DNA of 56,312 bases from Gammaproteobacteria bacterium (GCA_016744395.1 JADGEK010000023.1:1-56312), one strand, 5' to 3'. Positions 39,970 to 48,943 are shown, counted from the stretch's first letter. The notes: generated from the letters alone by a model not told the origin. Numbers and translations: made by a program.

Positions 39970-40488
39970 TTAAACTCCACCACTATGAACGACTTCATAA
40001 TAAATCTTTTCCAGCTCATTTTTATGTTCTGTTTCTTCCTGTGCAAGGAAAGTAAACACATCTTTTAATGGGCCTTCTGGCGTACTTTCAGCCAGTGCAT
40101 GATATTGATCCATTGCTGCCTGTTCACGCCCCAGAGCATATTGTAAAATGGTTTGGTCATCAGGCTGAACGCCTAAATCAGGGAGTTGAATGCAATCTGA
40201 AAAACGTTTATTGCTCGGTGGCCTGGCAATTTCCATTTTAATTTGCTGTAAGACATGCTCATCATTTGCCAGATCAGTAAACAAGTCATAATGCGCCTGT
40301 TCTTCTACCACTAGATCTTCAACCAAATAACGAATACGTTTACTAACGTTAGGGGCCAGAGCCACATAAAAATCACGAGCTGTACGTTCAAATTCTGTTG
40401 CTTGCTCAAGAATTTCTTTTAATGTAATGCAGGCTTCGAGCTTATCTTTACCTGAAAGGGCCTTGTCTGAAATAGAATCAGTTGTCAT
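39970..40488 (-). CDS. ferritin-like/rubrerythrin-type di-iron protein
   Basis: A 172-residue four-helix-bundle protein. Di-iron ligands are visible: Glu34 in the first helix, Glu63-x-x-His66 (EEQAH), Glu122 (REQAAMDQY) and Glu152-x-x-His155 (EETEH). It has no C-terminal rubredoxin domain, so electrons must come from another protein. Such proteins reduce peroxide or store iron. It lies 77 bases downstream of the NuoI-GltD flavoprotein on the same strand and is probably the last gene of the Mbx-like operon. That flavoprotein could supply electrons (inference). An alternative is the ferritin-like domain of membrane-modifying hydroxylases, which the short length argues against. Confidence 0.85.
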   Translation of the reverse strand: MTTDSISDKALSGKDKLEACITLKEILEQATEFERTARDFYVALAPNVSKRIRYLVEDLVVEEQAHYDLFTDLANDEHVLQQIKMEIARPPSNKRFSDCIQLPDLGVQPDDQTILQYALGREQAAMDQYHALAESTPEGPLKDVFTFLAQEETEHKNELEKIYYEVVHSGGV

Positions 40489-40565
40489 ATTTTTCTCTTA
40501 AAAAAATGAAAGATAATAGCTTTGTCCAAATATAATCCTTAACGAGTCTCTACCCGTTTATTCCC

Positions 40566-42386
40566 TCAACCAACCAAAGAGTCTTCCGTCAAATACGAGT
40601 GGATACTATCCGCCACTCGATGACCATCAGCCACTGCATGGACTACATCTGGACCATTGACACAATCACCTGCAGACCATAGCCAGGACTCTGATGTACG
40701 CCCTTCACTGTCAATCTGAATACGACCTCTATCCCATTGCAGTTTTTCTGTCAAATCATCACCAAGCAATGAGACATCAGAAAACTGACCTATGGCTTCA
40801 ATCACTGTATCACAGGCATGGATAGTCTCTTCACCATCATCATATTGGGGTGCAAAGCGTTTGTTGCTGTCAAAAATAGACAATACTTTCCAGGTTTTAA
40901 GACCAATCAAGTGACCCGACTCATCAATTTCACACCCCTGAGGACCACATTGGTCTCGGATAATAATACCTTCTTCAAGTGCTTCTTTAATTTCATCAGC
41001 ATCAGCCATAAAGTGTTGCTGTTCTTCCATCGCAGTTAAAACAACATCCACTAAACCATATTGCTGTTTCTGTAATCTGGCAATAGAACGTGCAATATCC
41101 ATAGCCACATTACCACCACCAATAATCACGGCACAATGAGGCAGTTCAAATTCTTCCCCAGCGGTAATTTTATCCAGTAAATCAACGGCACGATAAACCT
41201 TTTCATGATCAGACTTCGGAATACGTGTTTGACGTCCTTCTTGTAAACCAATTGCCAGCAGTACTGCATCAAAATCTTGTGTCAGTTTCTCCATAGCAAG
41301 ATCAGCACCGATGCGGGTGTTATAAATTATCTGCACCCCCATAGAAACAATCATCTCAATATCACGATCCAATGCATCATAGGGTAAACGATATTCTGGA
41401 ATACCATAACGAGTCATGCCCCCCGCTTTGGCCTTAGATTCATAAACAATGACTTCATGCCCTATTCTCGCCAAATCAAAGGCCGCAGTTAAACCTGCAG
41501 GACCTGCACCGATAATGGCAACCTTTTTACCTGTAGCAGGTTTGGGATCGCCAATGATCTCATGATATTTTTCATGAGGAACTTGATCAATAATATGACG
41601 CTTGAGCCAGCGAATGGCAATGGGCTCACCTTCATGCCGTGAAGCACAGGCGGATTCACATTTACGAGTGCACACTCGCCCGCACACATTGGAGAAGGGA
41701 TTGGTTTCATAAAGCAGTTTCAAACCCTTTTCATAATCCCCTTCACGCACTGCATTAATATAATCAGGAATCGACATGTGAGTGGGACAAGTTGCAATAC
41801 ATAAACCGCAAGCCACGCATCGATCCGCTTCAAGTTTAGCCTCTTCTATCGAGTAACCATGAACGATCTCATCAAATGATTCAATACGGGATTCAACATC
41901 CATTTCCTGCATTTCTATTCGTTCTTGTGCAACCAGACAATGTTCTTCAGGTCTGTTGTATCCCAGCTCCGCATCATCCCAGAATTTTTTGTCCACCCCT
42001 GGCGTAAAGCGGAAGGCATCGGGATCACTTTCAACCCACTTGTATTCGTTCGACATGGTTAATGAACCCGTCATGCACACATCAACACACAAGGCACACC
42101 AGCAGCAACGACCATAATCAATACGAGGACGCAAACCAGAATCACCCTCTTTTGTTTCGACACTGTCAACTGGAAGCATATCAATAGCCCCATTCTGACA
42201 AATTGCTTCACAGGTACCACAACCAATGCATTTTTCATTATCGTTTTTATGAAAGCCACGATAGCGGGCACTGCCTGGACGATCATTAAGAGGGTCAGGA
42301 ATTGTGACTGGATTACGAAGTATATTCTTCCAGGCGGTAAAAGGTGACAGAAGATCTCGAATACTTTTTTTGGGCTGAATGCTCAT
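40566..42386 (-). CDS. NuoI-like ferredoxin fused to a GltD-like FAD/NAD(P)H oxidoreductase
   Basis: 606 residues. Residues 50-110 form a NuoI-type 2[4Fe-4S] ferredoxin (Cys53/56/59/63 and Cys94/97/100/104). A third CxxCxxCxxxC set (Cys190/193/196/200) and a fourth, C-x3-C-x3-C-x3-C (235/239/243/247), make up the N-terminal iron-sulfur region of GltD/NfnB proteins. FAD binding follows at 289-300 (VAIIGAGPAGLT) and NAD(P)H binding at 420-430 (IIGGGNVAMD), ending in AGDCVNGP. It replaces both the separate ferredoxin subunit and the NADH module of complex I. Its ATG overlaps the NuoD-like stop (TAATG). No amidotransferase partner exists nearby, so it is not glutamate synthase. Likely job: pass electrons between NAD(P)H and the NuoB/NuoD-like subunits. 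Confidence 0.88.
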   Translation of the reverse strand: MSIQPKKSIRDLLSPFTAWKNILRNPVTIPDPLNDRPGSARYRGFHKNDNEKCIGCGTCEAICQNGAIDMLPVDSVETKEGDSGLRPRIDYGRCCWCALCVDVCMTGSLTMSNEYKWVESDPDAFRFTPGVDKKFWDDAELGYNRPEEHCLVAQERIEMQEMDVESRIESFDEIVHGYSIEEAKLEADRCVACGLCIATCPTHMSIPDYINAVREGDYEKGLKLLYETNPFSNVCGRVCTRKCESACASRHEGEPIAIRWLKRHIIDQVPHEKYHEIIGDPKPATGKKVAIIGAGPAGLTAAFDLARIGHEVIVYESKAKAGGMTRYGIPEYRLPYDALDRDIEMIVSMGVQIIYNTRIGADLAMEKLTQDFDAVLLAIGLQEGRQTRIPKSDHEKVYRAVDLLDKITAGEEFELPHCAVIIGGGNVAMDIARSIARLQKQQYGLVDVVLTAMEEQQHFMADADEIKEALEEGIIIRDQCGPQGCEIDESGHLIGLKTWKVLSIFDSNKRFAPQYDDGEETIHACDTVIEAIGQFSDVSLLGDDLTEKLQWDRGRIQIDSEGRTSESWLWSAGDCVNGPDVVHAVADGHRVADSIHSYLTEDSLVG

Positions 42387-43561
42387 TACCTCTCAATCTC
42401 CGGGGGATAGGTATGCAGCGAGACCATTAAGCCTGCCACATCTGCAATATTCAAATTCACAATCATACGCTCAAGCAGAGCCATAGCATGGGTATACGAA
42501 GGCCCACGGACATTCACACGGCGCGGATAACCGCTGCCGTCAGTCACCAGATAATACCCATATTCACCCCGGGAGCACTCACCCCGCACATAAGTTTCCC
42601 CACGAGGAATTTTCCAGTGCATTACACTTGGAATCTTGGCCATCAAAGCACCTTCTTTGGGCATTTTAGCTAAAATCTGACGCACCAGATCAACGGATTG
42701 CAGCAAATCCTGACGTCTTACATCAGCCCGGGTATAAATATCAGAATCCTGTCCCAGTATGGGTTCAAATTCAAGTTCAGGATAGACCAGATAGGGCTGG
42801 TCTTTACGCACATCTTTAGCGACTCCACCCGCACGAGCATTAGGCCCTGTAACACCATAACTATCCATCAGATCAACATCAATCACACCGACACCGACAC
42901 TGCGCTTTTTAAATACGGCATTGCAATACATGGTGTCATAGACATCACTCATGGTACTTTCAATTTCACATAAGGTCTCTTCCATACGCTGCGCAAAACC
43001 TTCAGGCAGGCGATCACGTACGCCACCAGGAAGAATGAACATATGATAAATACGAGCACCTGTCAGTTCTTCAAATCGATCCAACATCAGATCACGGACA
43101 TAGGTGGTCCATTGACTGATCACTCCCATACCAAAACTGCCTGCCTGACCACCACAATACATCAGGTAACTGTTGATGCGCCCCATTTCAAGGATTAAAG
43201 TGCGGATCCAGTTCGCATACTCAGGTGCTTCAATGCCCGCCAGCTCTTCAACTGCAGCAGCATAACAGTACTCATTAAAATCCGGTTCAGGGACACAAAT
43301 GCGGCAAACAATAGGAAAACACTGAATAAAAGTGCGACGCTCCATTAATTTTTCAAAACCGCGATGCAAATAACCCACATGAGTGATGCCTTCCACCACT
43401 TCATCTCCACACACGGTTAATTCAACCGACATATTGCCCGTAATACCAGGATGCTGTGGCCCTTGCCACAATTTCAGGTATTTGCCCGATGTTAAATCAA
43501 TATCGAGACTGCCATCGGCTTTCTTTTGCGGATATTGACTGCGGTCAGGTTGGTAGGCCAT
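42386..43561 (-). CDS. NuoD/hydrogenase-large-subunit-like protein (MbxL type)
   Basis: A 391-residue homologue of NuoD and of group 4 [NiFe] hydrogenase large subunits. Conserved blocks include GPQHPG (34-39), HVGYLHRGFEKLMERR (61-76) and AMALLERMIVN. Of the two CxxC pairs that bind NiFe, the first survives as Cys86-Arg-Ile-Cys89 while the C-terminal pair is lost (AGLMVSLHTYPPE), so no NiFe centre can form. Retention of one pair separates it from complex I NuoD and resembles Mbx/MBS-type subunits. The ATG has GGAG at seven bases. Two bases separate it from the NuoC-like gene. Confidence 0.9.
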   Translation of the reverse strand: MAYQPDRSQYPQKKADGSLDIDLTSGKYLKLWQGPQHPGITGNMSVELTVCGDEVVEGITHVGYLHRGFEKLMERRTFIQCFPIVCRICVPEPDFNEYCYAAAVEELAGIEAPEYANWIRTLILEMGRINSYLMYCGGQAGSFGMGVISQWTTYVRDLMLDRFEELTGARIYHMFILPGGVRDRLPEGFAQRMEETLCEIESTMSDVYDTMYCNAVFKKRSVGVGVIDVDLMDSYGVTGPNARAGGVAKDVRKDQPYLVYPELEFEPILGQDSDIYTRADVRRQDLLQSVDLVRQILAKMPKEGALMAKIPSVMHWKIPRGETYVRGECSRGEYGYYLVTDGSGYPRRVNVRGPSYTHAMALLERMIVNLNIADVAGLMVSLHTYPPEIER

Positions 43562-43563
43562 CG

Positions 43564-44094
43564 CTACGCTCCATCCGGATATAGTTTCTGTTTCATATGT
43601 TCTGCTGGATCCTTGGTTTCACGGCCAGGACGCTGAGCAAAAGTCTCCTCTGAAAATTTGAGGGTATCAAAATCACGTCGATAAGGAGGAATATCATTCC
43701 ACCCTTCTAAAATAAAGTCTTCATTGACTCGGGGACTCTCGGGAAAATCAATACCGAACATTTCCCGCAATTCCCTTTGGTAAGTCGCCGCAGTTGGCCA
43801 GATATCATGAATACTTTCCATCGTTGCATTATCACGGGGGATCATTAGCCGAAGTCCAATATCGGTCGCATTCGTTCGATTAGAGAGCAAATAGGTTAAC
43901 TGGAAACAATTGTCTTCAAGCCAGTCAACAGCGGTCAAAATAACCAGATGAGTATAATTTTCTTTATCCCGCAAATGTAAAAGCACTGGGCGCAATTGCT
44001 CCTGCTTCAAAGTGATGAACGCAAGATTGTTCCTCTGTTCAGTCAACTCACCCAGAGGGTAATATTGTTTTAATTTTTCATAAAGTTCGTGCAA
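43564..44094 (-). CDS. NuoC-like subunit (MbxK type)
   Basis: A 176-residue NuoC/30-kDa-type subunit. The family signature is clear: YQRELREMFGIDFPESP with ILEGWNDIPPYRRDF. It docks the catalytic NuoB/NuoD-like pair in complex I relatives. It is a separate protein, not fused to NuoD as in E. coli. The start is TTG at 44094; no better codon precedes the fold. It follows the NuoB-like gene after a 93-base repeat-containing gap, the longest gap among the twelve complex genes. Confidence 0.9.
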   Translation of the reverse strand: MHELYEKLKQYYPLGELTEQRNNLAFITLKQEQLRPVLLHLRDKENYTHLVILTAVDWLEDNCFQLTYLLSNRTNATDIGLRLMIPRDNATMESIHDIWPTAATYQRELREMFGIDFPESPRVNEDFILEGWNDIPPYRRDFDTLKFSEETFAQRPGRETKDPAEHMKQKLYPDGA

Positions 44095-44142
44095 TTTTTT
44101 TCATCCGTTCCAGGCAGCTTTTTTTACCCGCGTTGTTACAAG

Positions 44143-44191
44143 CAATAGTTACAAGCATTTGTTGTAAACAATAGTTACGAGTGATAGTTAC
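44143..44191 (-). repeat. degenerate short repeats between the NuoB- and NuoC-like genes
   Basis: The octamer GTAACTAT (minus strand) occurs three times, at 44145-44152, 44171-44178 and 44184-44191; the first two share a 10-base match. The last copy overlaps the NuoB-like stop codon, suggesting the gap grew by local duplication of that end. Confidence 0.5.
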
Positions 44192-44829
44192 CAATTATAG
44201 TCAGGCATATCCCAATCATTAATGACTCTTTTCTGATTGGCCTTATACCATTCAAATTTCTCAGCGTATTCATTAGCACCTTCTGCTTTGCCTGAACGTA
44301 TTAATTTTTTTAAATCTGCAAAGCCCGCCAGAAGCGCTTCAGGACGTGGCATACACCCAGCGATGTAGAGATCCACTGGAAGATATTGATCCAAACGTTT
44401 GATGGTATTATAAGAATCCCAATACATACCACCATTGATGGTGCAAGATCCAAGACCAATGACATACTTTGGGTTTTGCATTTGTTCATAGGAGCGAATA
44501 ACACGTTTCAGGGTCTTCACCGAAAGATAGCCTGAGATAATAAACAAGTTGGATTGCCGTGGTGTCGGTCGCCATTGCACACCAAAACGATAGGCATCAA
44601 AGCGTGGTGTCATTAATGGGCGCATTTCAATGGCACCACAACCTGTGCCAAAACCAAGGATCCATATTGATTCTGAACGAGCCCAGTTAAAAAGATCTTC
44701 CACTATTTTACTATACGCTGCGGGCATAACCGTAGGCGGTGCTTCACAATAATAATCACGTAGCGGCTCGACCTCGAATTCAAGTCCATCCGGCCCTTTA
44801 ATAATACGTTTTTCTAATTCTTCTTTCAT
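44188..44829 (-). CDS. NuoB/hydrogenase-small-subunit-like protein with three canonical cluster cysteines (MbxJ type)
   Basis: A 213-residue NuoB-family subunit. In complex I the N2 cluster uses two adjacent cysteines (CCAxEM) plus two later ones. Here the block is GTGCGAIEM: Cys64 is kept and the second of the pair is Gly65. The later ligands Cys129 (GLGSCTINGG) and Cys159 (IAGCMPRP) are present. The only other cysteine is Cys28. A three-cysteine, site-differentiated cluster is the proposed catalytic site of archaeal MBS sulfane-sulfur reductase. The N-terminal 45 residues are longer than in minimal small subunits. Confidence 0.9.
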   Translation of the reverse strand: MKEELEKRIIKGPDGLEFEVEPLRDYYCEAPPTVMPAAYSKIVEDLFNWARSESIWILGFGTGCGAIEMRPLMTPRFDAYRFGVQWRPTPRQSNLFIISGYLSVKTLKRVIRSYEQMQNPKYVIGLGSCTINGGMYWDSYNTIKRLDQYLPVDLYIAGCMPRPEALLAGFADLKKLIRSGKAEGANEYAEKFEWYKANQKRVINDWDMPDYNW

Positions 44830-44860
44830 AGATTAAACTCGATCCCTTAGACCAAATATC

Positions 44861-45766
44861 TTAAACCACAAGAACTGCGAGAATGCCGATTGGCACTGCC
44901 CAAATCAAAAACCAACGAATTGACTGCTCAACACGAAAACGAGGAAAAACAACACCAATGAATACCGCAAACATATAAATCAGGAAAATTTTAAGAAAAA
45001 AGACTGGCCAGTTATCAGCACCGCCAAAAAACAGGTTCATAAAAATGACCATTTTTGCAACGGGATAAATCACTCGATTGGTCTGCATCAGAGCCAGATA
45101 AGAGGAGTGATATTCAGTCGGTGGTCCAATGGGAATTTCCTGAGGCGCCAATACCACGTCAAAAGGAGGTCGCATCACTGAACCAAGAAATGAAAGCATT
45201 GCTGCTGCAACAGCCAGTGGATTGGTAAATAAAGTCCAGTTCAAAACACCACCCTGTTGCGCAGCAACAATTTCTGTCACTGAAAGAGTGTTGTATTGTA
45301 AGGCAATCGAAAAGACCGCCAGAGCCAGAGGCAATTCAGCCATGGTCACTTGTGACAAGCCACGTGAAACACCGATAGCCGCATGTGGGTGGCCACTTTC
45401 ACCAGCACCTAATGCCATGCCCAAAGTGCCAAAAAAGATAAAATAAAGTGCCAGAATCAAATCACCCGCAAAGGAAAAATTTGAAAACATCACTGAACCA
45501 TAAATGGTAGGAACAAACATAATTAGGCCTACCCCTCCCGTTAATCGAAAGACTGGAGCCAGATAAAACATAACCCCATGAGTAATCGAACTTCTCAGGC
45601 CATAATTTTTAATCAGATCAATGTAATTCTGATAAATAGGAATGCCAACCCTTCTACCTACCCGAGCACCGATTTTGGCCACAAACGCATTCATCAGCAA
45701 ACCAAAATTGATAATGATGAATAAGGTTAGCAGTGCATAGGGTATCTGTATCCACTCAAACTGCAT
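44861..45766 (-). CDS. NuoH-like membrane subunit (MbxM type)
   Basis: A 301-residue, eight-segment membrane protein linking the peripheral and membrane arms. NuoH features include VGIPIYQNYIDLIKNYG near residue 40, AIGVSRGLSQVTMAELPLALA around 130-150, and the acidic loop MRPPFDVVLAPQEIPIGPPTEYH (split here as residues 198-220). In complex I this subunit forms the quinone chamber; in Mbh/Mbx it anchors the catalytic module without quinone. The position directly after the antiporter subunits matches mbxM. Start ATG; weak ribosome site; 15 bases from the fused antiporter gene. Confidence 0.9.
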   Translation of the reverse strand: MQFEWIQIPYALLTLFIIINFGLLMNAFVAKIGARVGRRVGIPIYQNYIDLIKNYGLRSSITHGVMFYLAPVFRLTGGVGLIMFVPTIYGSVMFSNFSFAGDLILALYFIFFGTLGMALGAGESGHPHAAIGVSRGLSQVTMAELPLALAVFSIALQYNTLSVTEIVAAQQGGVLNWTLFTNPLAVAAAMLSFLGSVMRPPFDVVLAPQEIPIGPPTEYHSSYLALMQTNRVIYPVAKMVIFMNLFFGGADNWPVFFLKIFLIYMFAVFIGVVFPRFRVEQSIRWFLIWAVPIGILAVLVV

Positions 45767-45781
45767 CTTTTATTACCATCG

Positions 45782-48700
45782 TTAGAACTCCACTCTGAAA
45801 AGATAAACAATAACAACAAAGGCCAGGAGCTGAATCGCATAAGTTTGACCATTGCCTGTATAAAAACGACGAAACAGATCAGCCACTGTATGCAGAAAAT
45901 CGGTTAAAGTCTCCCAGAAACGAGTCACAAATGGCTGTATTAAAAAGCCCATGGCTTTACGATAAGGCGCAAAGAAATTCCAGGCAAAATGCGTGGTTTC
46001 CGGACGAAAAGGTCTTTCAGCAGAATAGACAATATTAAACTGCTTCACTTTTTGTGCTTTACGATTGACAAATAATAGCCAGACAAACAACAGGCCGAAA
46101 ATAATCGCAATAATCACCATGATAGGAATCGGGCTCCAATAACCATAGTTACTGGTGATTGTCAGACCTTCCCAGTTCAGGCCACTTTTAGCTGCAGTTT
46201 CAGCAAAGAAAGGACTGAGATAAGCATCCACTTTACGCAACACAAGACCTGGAACCACCGCAAAAACCATAAGCGCAGCAACATAGATCATTTGGGGCAG
46301 TATAATCCAGAAAGGTGCTTCTTTTATCTGACGATGTTCATCTTTTAGCTGCCCCAGAAAAATAGTATGAATCAAGCGGAACAGATAAAGAAAGGCAATC
46401 GGTCCCGAAATAAAGATCAGCATCATGGGTAATCTGTATTCAGATGACAAAATGGCATTGTAGAAAACCCAACGCCCACCAAAACCAGACAGCGGAGGTA
46501 CACCTGAAACAGCAATGATACCAATAAGAACGGCAATAAAGGAAAATGGCATCATGGCTATGAGACCACCCATTTTATACATTTCACGGGTACCAGTACG
46601 CTTTGCAACACCACCGACTGAGAGAAATAACATGGATTTATAAATATAATGATTGATTACAAACATCAATGCCATCAGCCAGCCCAATTGATTCATCAGC
46701 GCCAGTCCAAAGAGTGCATATCCCATCTGTCCAATTGAAGAATAGGCTAGCAAACGCTTGGCATCCTCCTGAAAAACAGCCATCAGATTACCAAGAAAAG
46801 CAGATAGAGCCCCGATCCAGAGCATGATAAAAGTGAGTTCAATACCATATAACTGCTGCTTCCCCATATTCATCAGCAACATCATAATGCCAAACAGACC
46901 TGCTTTAAGAAGAATGCCTGAAACCATTGGGGAGACATCTGTTTCAGCTTCTGCATGAGCACCAGGTAGCCAGATATGCAGACCTATTGCTGCTGTTTTG
47001 GTCATGAAGCCAATGGCAAGCAGAAGAAAAACCCAGGGGGCAATGGGTGCAGCCACATGTGCTAATGATTCTAAGGTGAAGAGTGTGACGCCTTGTGCAG
47101 CTAGAGCAAAACCAGCTAAAATTAAAAATGCACCTCCTAAAGAAAAAATAATATAGGACAGAGCATGTGGTTCTGAGTGTTTGCCTCGCAGAATCATAAA
47201 ATAAGAGCCAATCGTCAGGAACTCCCAGGCAGCAAAAAATTGAAATGAATCTTCAGCCACCACCAACAGAGTCAAGCCTGCAAACATCAGCATGGCAGAA
47301 GGATAAAAACCCATTCGACGACCATGAACATGATAGCTGGCGAGTAAGATAACCGCGCCTCCCAGGAGAAATATCGCCGCAAAAATAATTTGCAAAGGAT
47401 CATAGAGCGAATAACTCATAACAAAATAGTACACCATACCCGCAATGGCTAAAGTATTTTTAACCCATGCAGGTAACCATTCCAGCAATAGAAAGCTCAA
47501 AGCAAACAGCAGAGGTAAGGCATAGAATAAATTATCATGGGCAGAAAGTTCACCCCAAAGATAAGCCAATCCCCAGCTAATGGCTAGAGCAGAAAAAATG
47601 ACCAGCAATTTATGTGATGCCAAAGATAATAATGGACTCTCAGATTCCTCTTCCTGAACTCTTTCTCTCTTAATGATATAGCCAAACCAGCGAAACAAAT
47701 AACTGGCTTCAAGCAAGGAACCAATAAGAACAAAAGCCAGAATCCAGAGACGATTTTCAGAGGCTAAAATCATCACCAGCTCCCATTTGGCGTAAAAACT
47801 TGGGAAGGGAGGTAAACCACTTAACATGGCAATAAAACTGACAAAAGCAAGAATCAGCAATGGATGCCCACGAAGTACAGCCCAGTCCGTTAAATGACGT
47901 TGATTAATCAAACCGGAAATCCAATAAAGACCAGCCTTAGCCACAGCATGGGAAATTAAGATTCCACCTGCAATGAAAAGATAACTATCCCCCAGAATAT
48001 CACGTTGACCGATAATGGCCAGAATCAGGCCTACTTGCCCTACTGAAGAATAACCCAGAGTACGGCGGTCATGAGTCTGTGATAAGGCAAGAAGGTTAGC
48101 GGCAACAAAACTCAGCAGACCAATGGCAGTGACAACGGGCAGCCATTGCTGCCCACCGATCAATAATAATTTATCCACGGCATAAACAGCGGCAGAACCT
48201 GCCATTGCTGCAGAAAATAGAGCAGAAAAAGCGGGATGTGCTGATTCATAGATGTCTAAGGCCCACCCATTTGCAGGAAATGGTTTTGCTTCGGTCAAGA
48301 TGGCCATCAGCATAAAAAAGAAAGCCAGAGACCCAATCCCTTTCATCATATCCAGCGACAGTCCTGCGATACCATCAATATTTAAAGTACCACTGACATG
48401 ATATGTGAAGATAATACCAATCAACAAAAATACGGAGACCAACTGAGAAATAATCAAATATTTGAAGCCTGCAGACAGAGCCTGTTTATTTTCAGAAATA
48501 AGAAGAAGACCCGCTGTTGCAATAACCGCCAGTTCGAAAAAGACAAACAGGTTAAAAATATCACGGGTGAGGATGATTCCGCACAAGGCCATAATAAAAA
48601 CCAATAAGACAGACATGGCTCTACCACCTAGTCTATAGAGTGATTTACTCATATAAATAGCAGATAGCAGTCCCGATAAAATAACCAGTAGAAGCAAAAC

Positions 48701-48943
48701 TGACTCAGTAATACCCATACGCAGATTAATGGCAAAAGGCGGTGCGGTTCCAGCCGTAAATATTTCAAAAGTCGCCCCGCCATCAACAGCAAAGAATAAT
48801 AGCCAGCGAGCAGCGATCCATGCCATTGCAAGCAGGGAACCCAGCGTCAGAGCATAAGCGGTATTGCGCCATTTTTCGCGCAACAGCCCCAGCAGGAATG
48901 CTGCTCCAAGGCCAATAACGATAATGAAAATAACATTTACCAT
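45782..48943 (-). CDS. fused double antiporter subunit (MrpD-like plus NuoL/M-like; MbxH-H' fusion)
   Basis: A 1053-residue protein containing two complete NuoL/M/N-type antiporter units. The first (about 1-490) resembles MrpD/MbhH: Glu137 (FFELAV), Lys220 and Lys336 (SHAVAKAGLYW). The second (about 510-960) has Glu574 (AAWEFLTIGS), Lys649 (MTKTAAIGLHIWLPGAHAEAE), Lys680 and Lys769 (NHYIYKSMLF). The Glu and Lys residues used for ion pumping are intact in both, so two ions or protons per cycle may be moved here. A C-terminal extension with one more membrane helix follows. In archaeal Mbx these are separate genes, H and H'. No frameshift separates the halves. The ATG overlaps the MrpC stop by seven bases. 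Confidence 0.92.
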   Translation of the reverse strand: MVNVIFIIVIGLGAAFLLGLLREKWRNTAYALTLGSLLAMAWIAARWLLFFAVDGGATFEIFTAGTAPPFAINLRMGITESVLLLLVILSGLLSAIYMSKSLYRLGGRAMSVLLVFIMALCGIILTRDIFNLFVFFELAVIATAGLLLISENKQALSAGFKYLIISQLVSVFLLIGIIFTYHVSGTLNIDGIAGLSLDMMKGIGSLAFFFMLMAILTEAKPFPANGWALDIYESAHPAFSALFSAAMAGSAAVYAVDKLLLIGGQQWLPVVTAIGLLSFVAANLLALSQTHDRRTLGYSSVGQVGLILAIIGQRDILGDSYLFIAGGILISHAVAKAGLYWISGLINQRHLTDWAVLRGHPLLILAFVSFIAMLSGLPPFPSFYAKWELVMILASENRLWILAFVLIGSLLEASYLFRWFGYIIKRERVQEEESESPLLSLASHKLLVIFSALAISWGLAYLWGELSAHDNLFYALPLLFALSFLLLEWLPAWVKNTLAIAGMVYYFVMSYSLYDPLQIIFAAIFLLGGAVILLASYHVHGRRMGFYPSAMLMFAGLTLLVVAEDSFQFFAAWEFLTIGSYFMILRGKHSEPHALSYIIFSLGGAFLILAGFALAAQGVTLFTLESLAHVAAPIAPWVFLLLAIGFMTKTAAIGLHIWLPGAHAEAETDVSPMVSGILLKAGLFGIMMLLMNMGKQQLYGIELTFIMLWIGALSAFLGNLMAVFQEDAKRLLAYSSIGQMGYALFGLALMNQLGWLMALMFVINHYIYKSMLFLSVGGVAKRTGTREMYKMGGLIAMMPFSFIAVLIGIIAVSGVPPLSGFGGRWVFYNAILSSEYRLPMMLIFISGPIAFLYLFRLIHTIFLGQLKDEHRQIKEAPFWIILPQMIYVAALMVFAVVPGLVLRKVDAYLSPFFAETAAKSGLNWEGLTITSNYGYWSPIPIMVIIAIIFGLLFVWLLFVNRKAQKVKQFNIVYSAERPFRPETTHFAWNFFAPYRKAMGFLIQPFVTRFWETLTDFLHTVADLFRRFYTGNGQTYAIQLLAFVVIVYLFRVEF

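Noticed and set aside
40566..42386. Glutamate synthase small subunit (GltD)
   Set aside because: The chain begins with a NuoI-type ferredoxin, overlaps the NuoD-like gene and has no GltB partner.
42386..44829. A functional group 4 [NiFe] hydrogenase
   Set aside because: The C-terminal CxxC pair of the large subunit is missing, so no NiFe site can be built, and no hydrogenase maturation genes are nearby.
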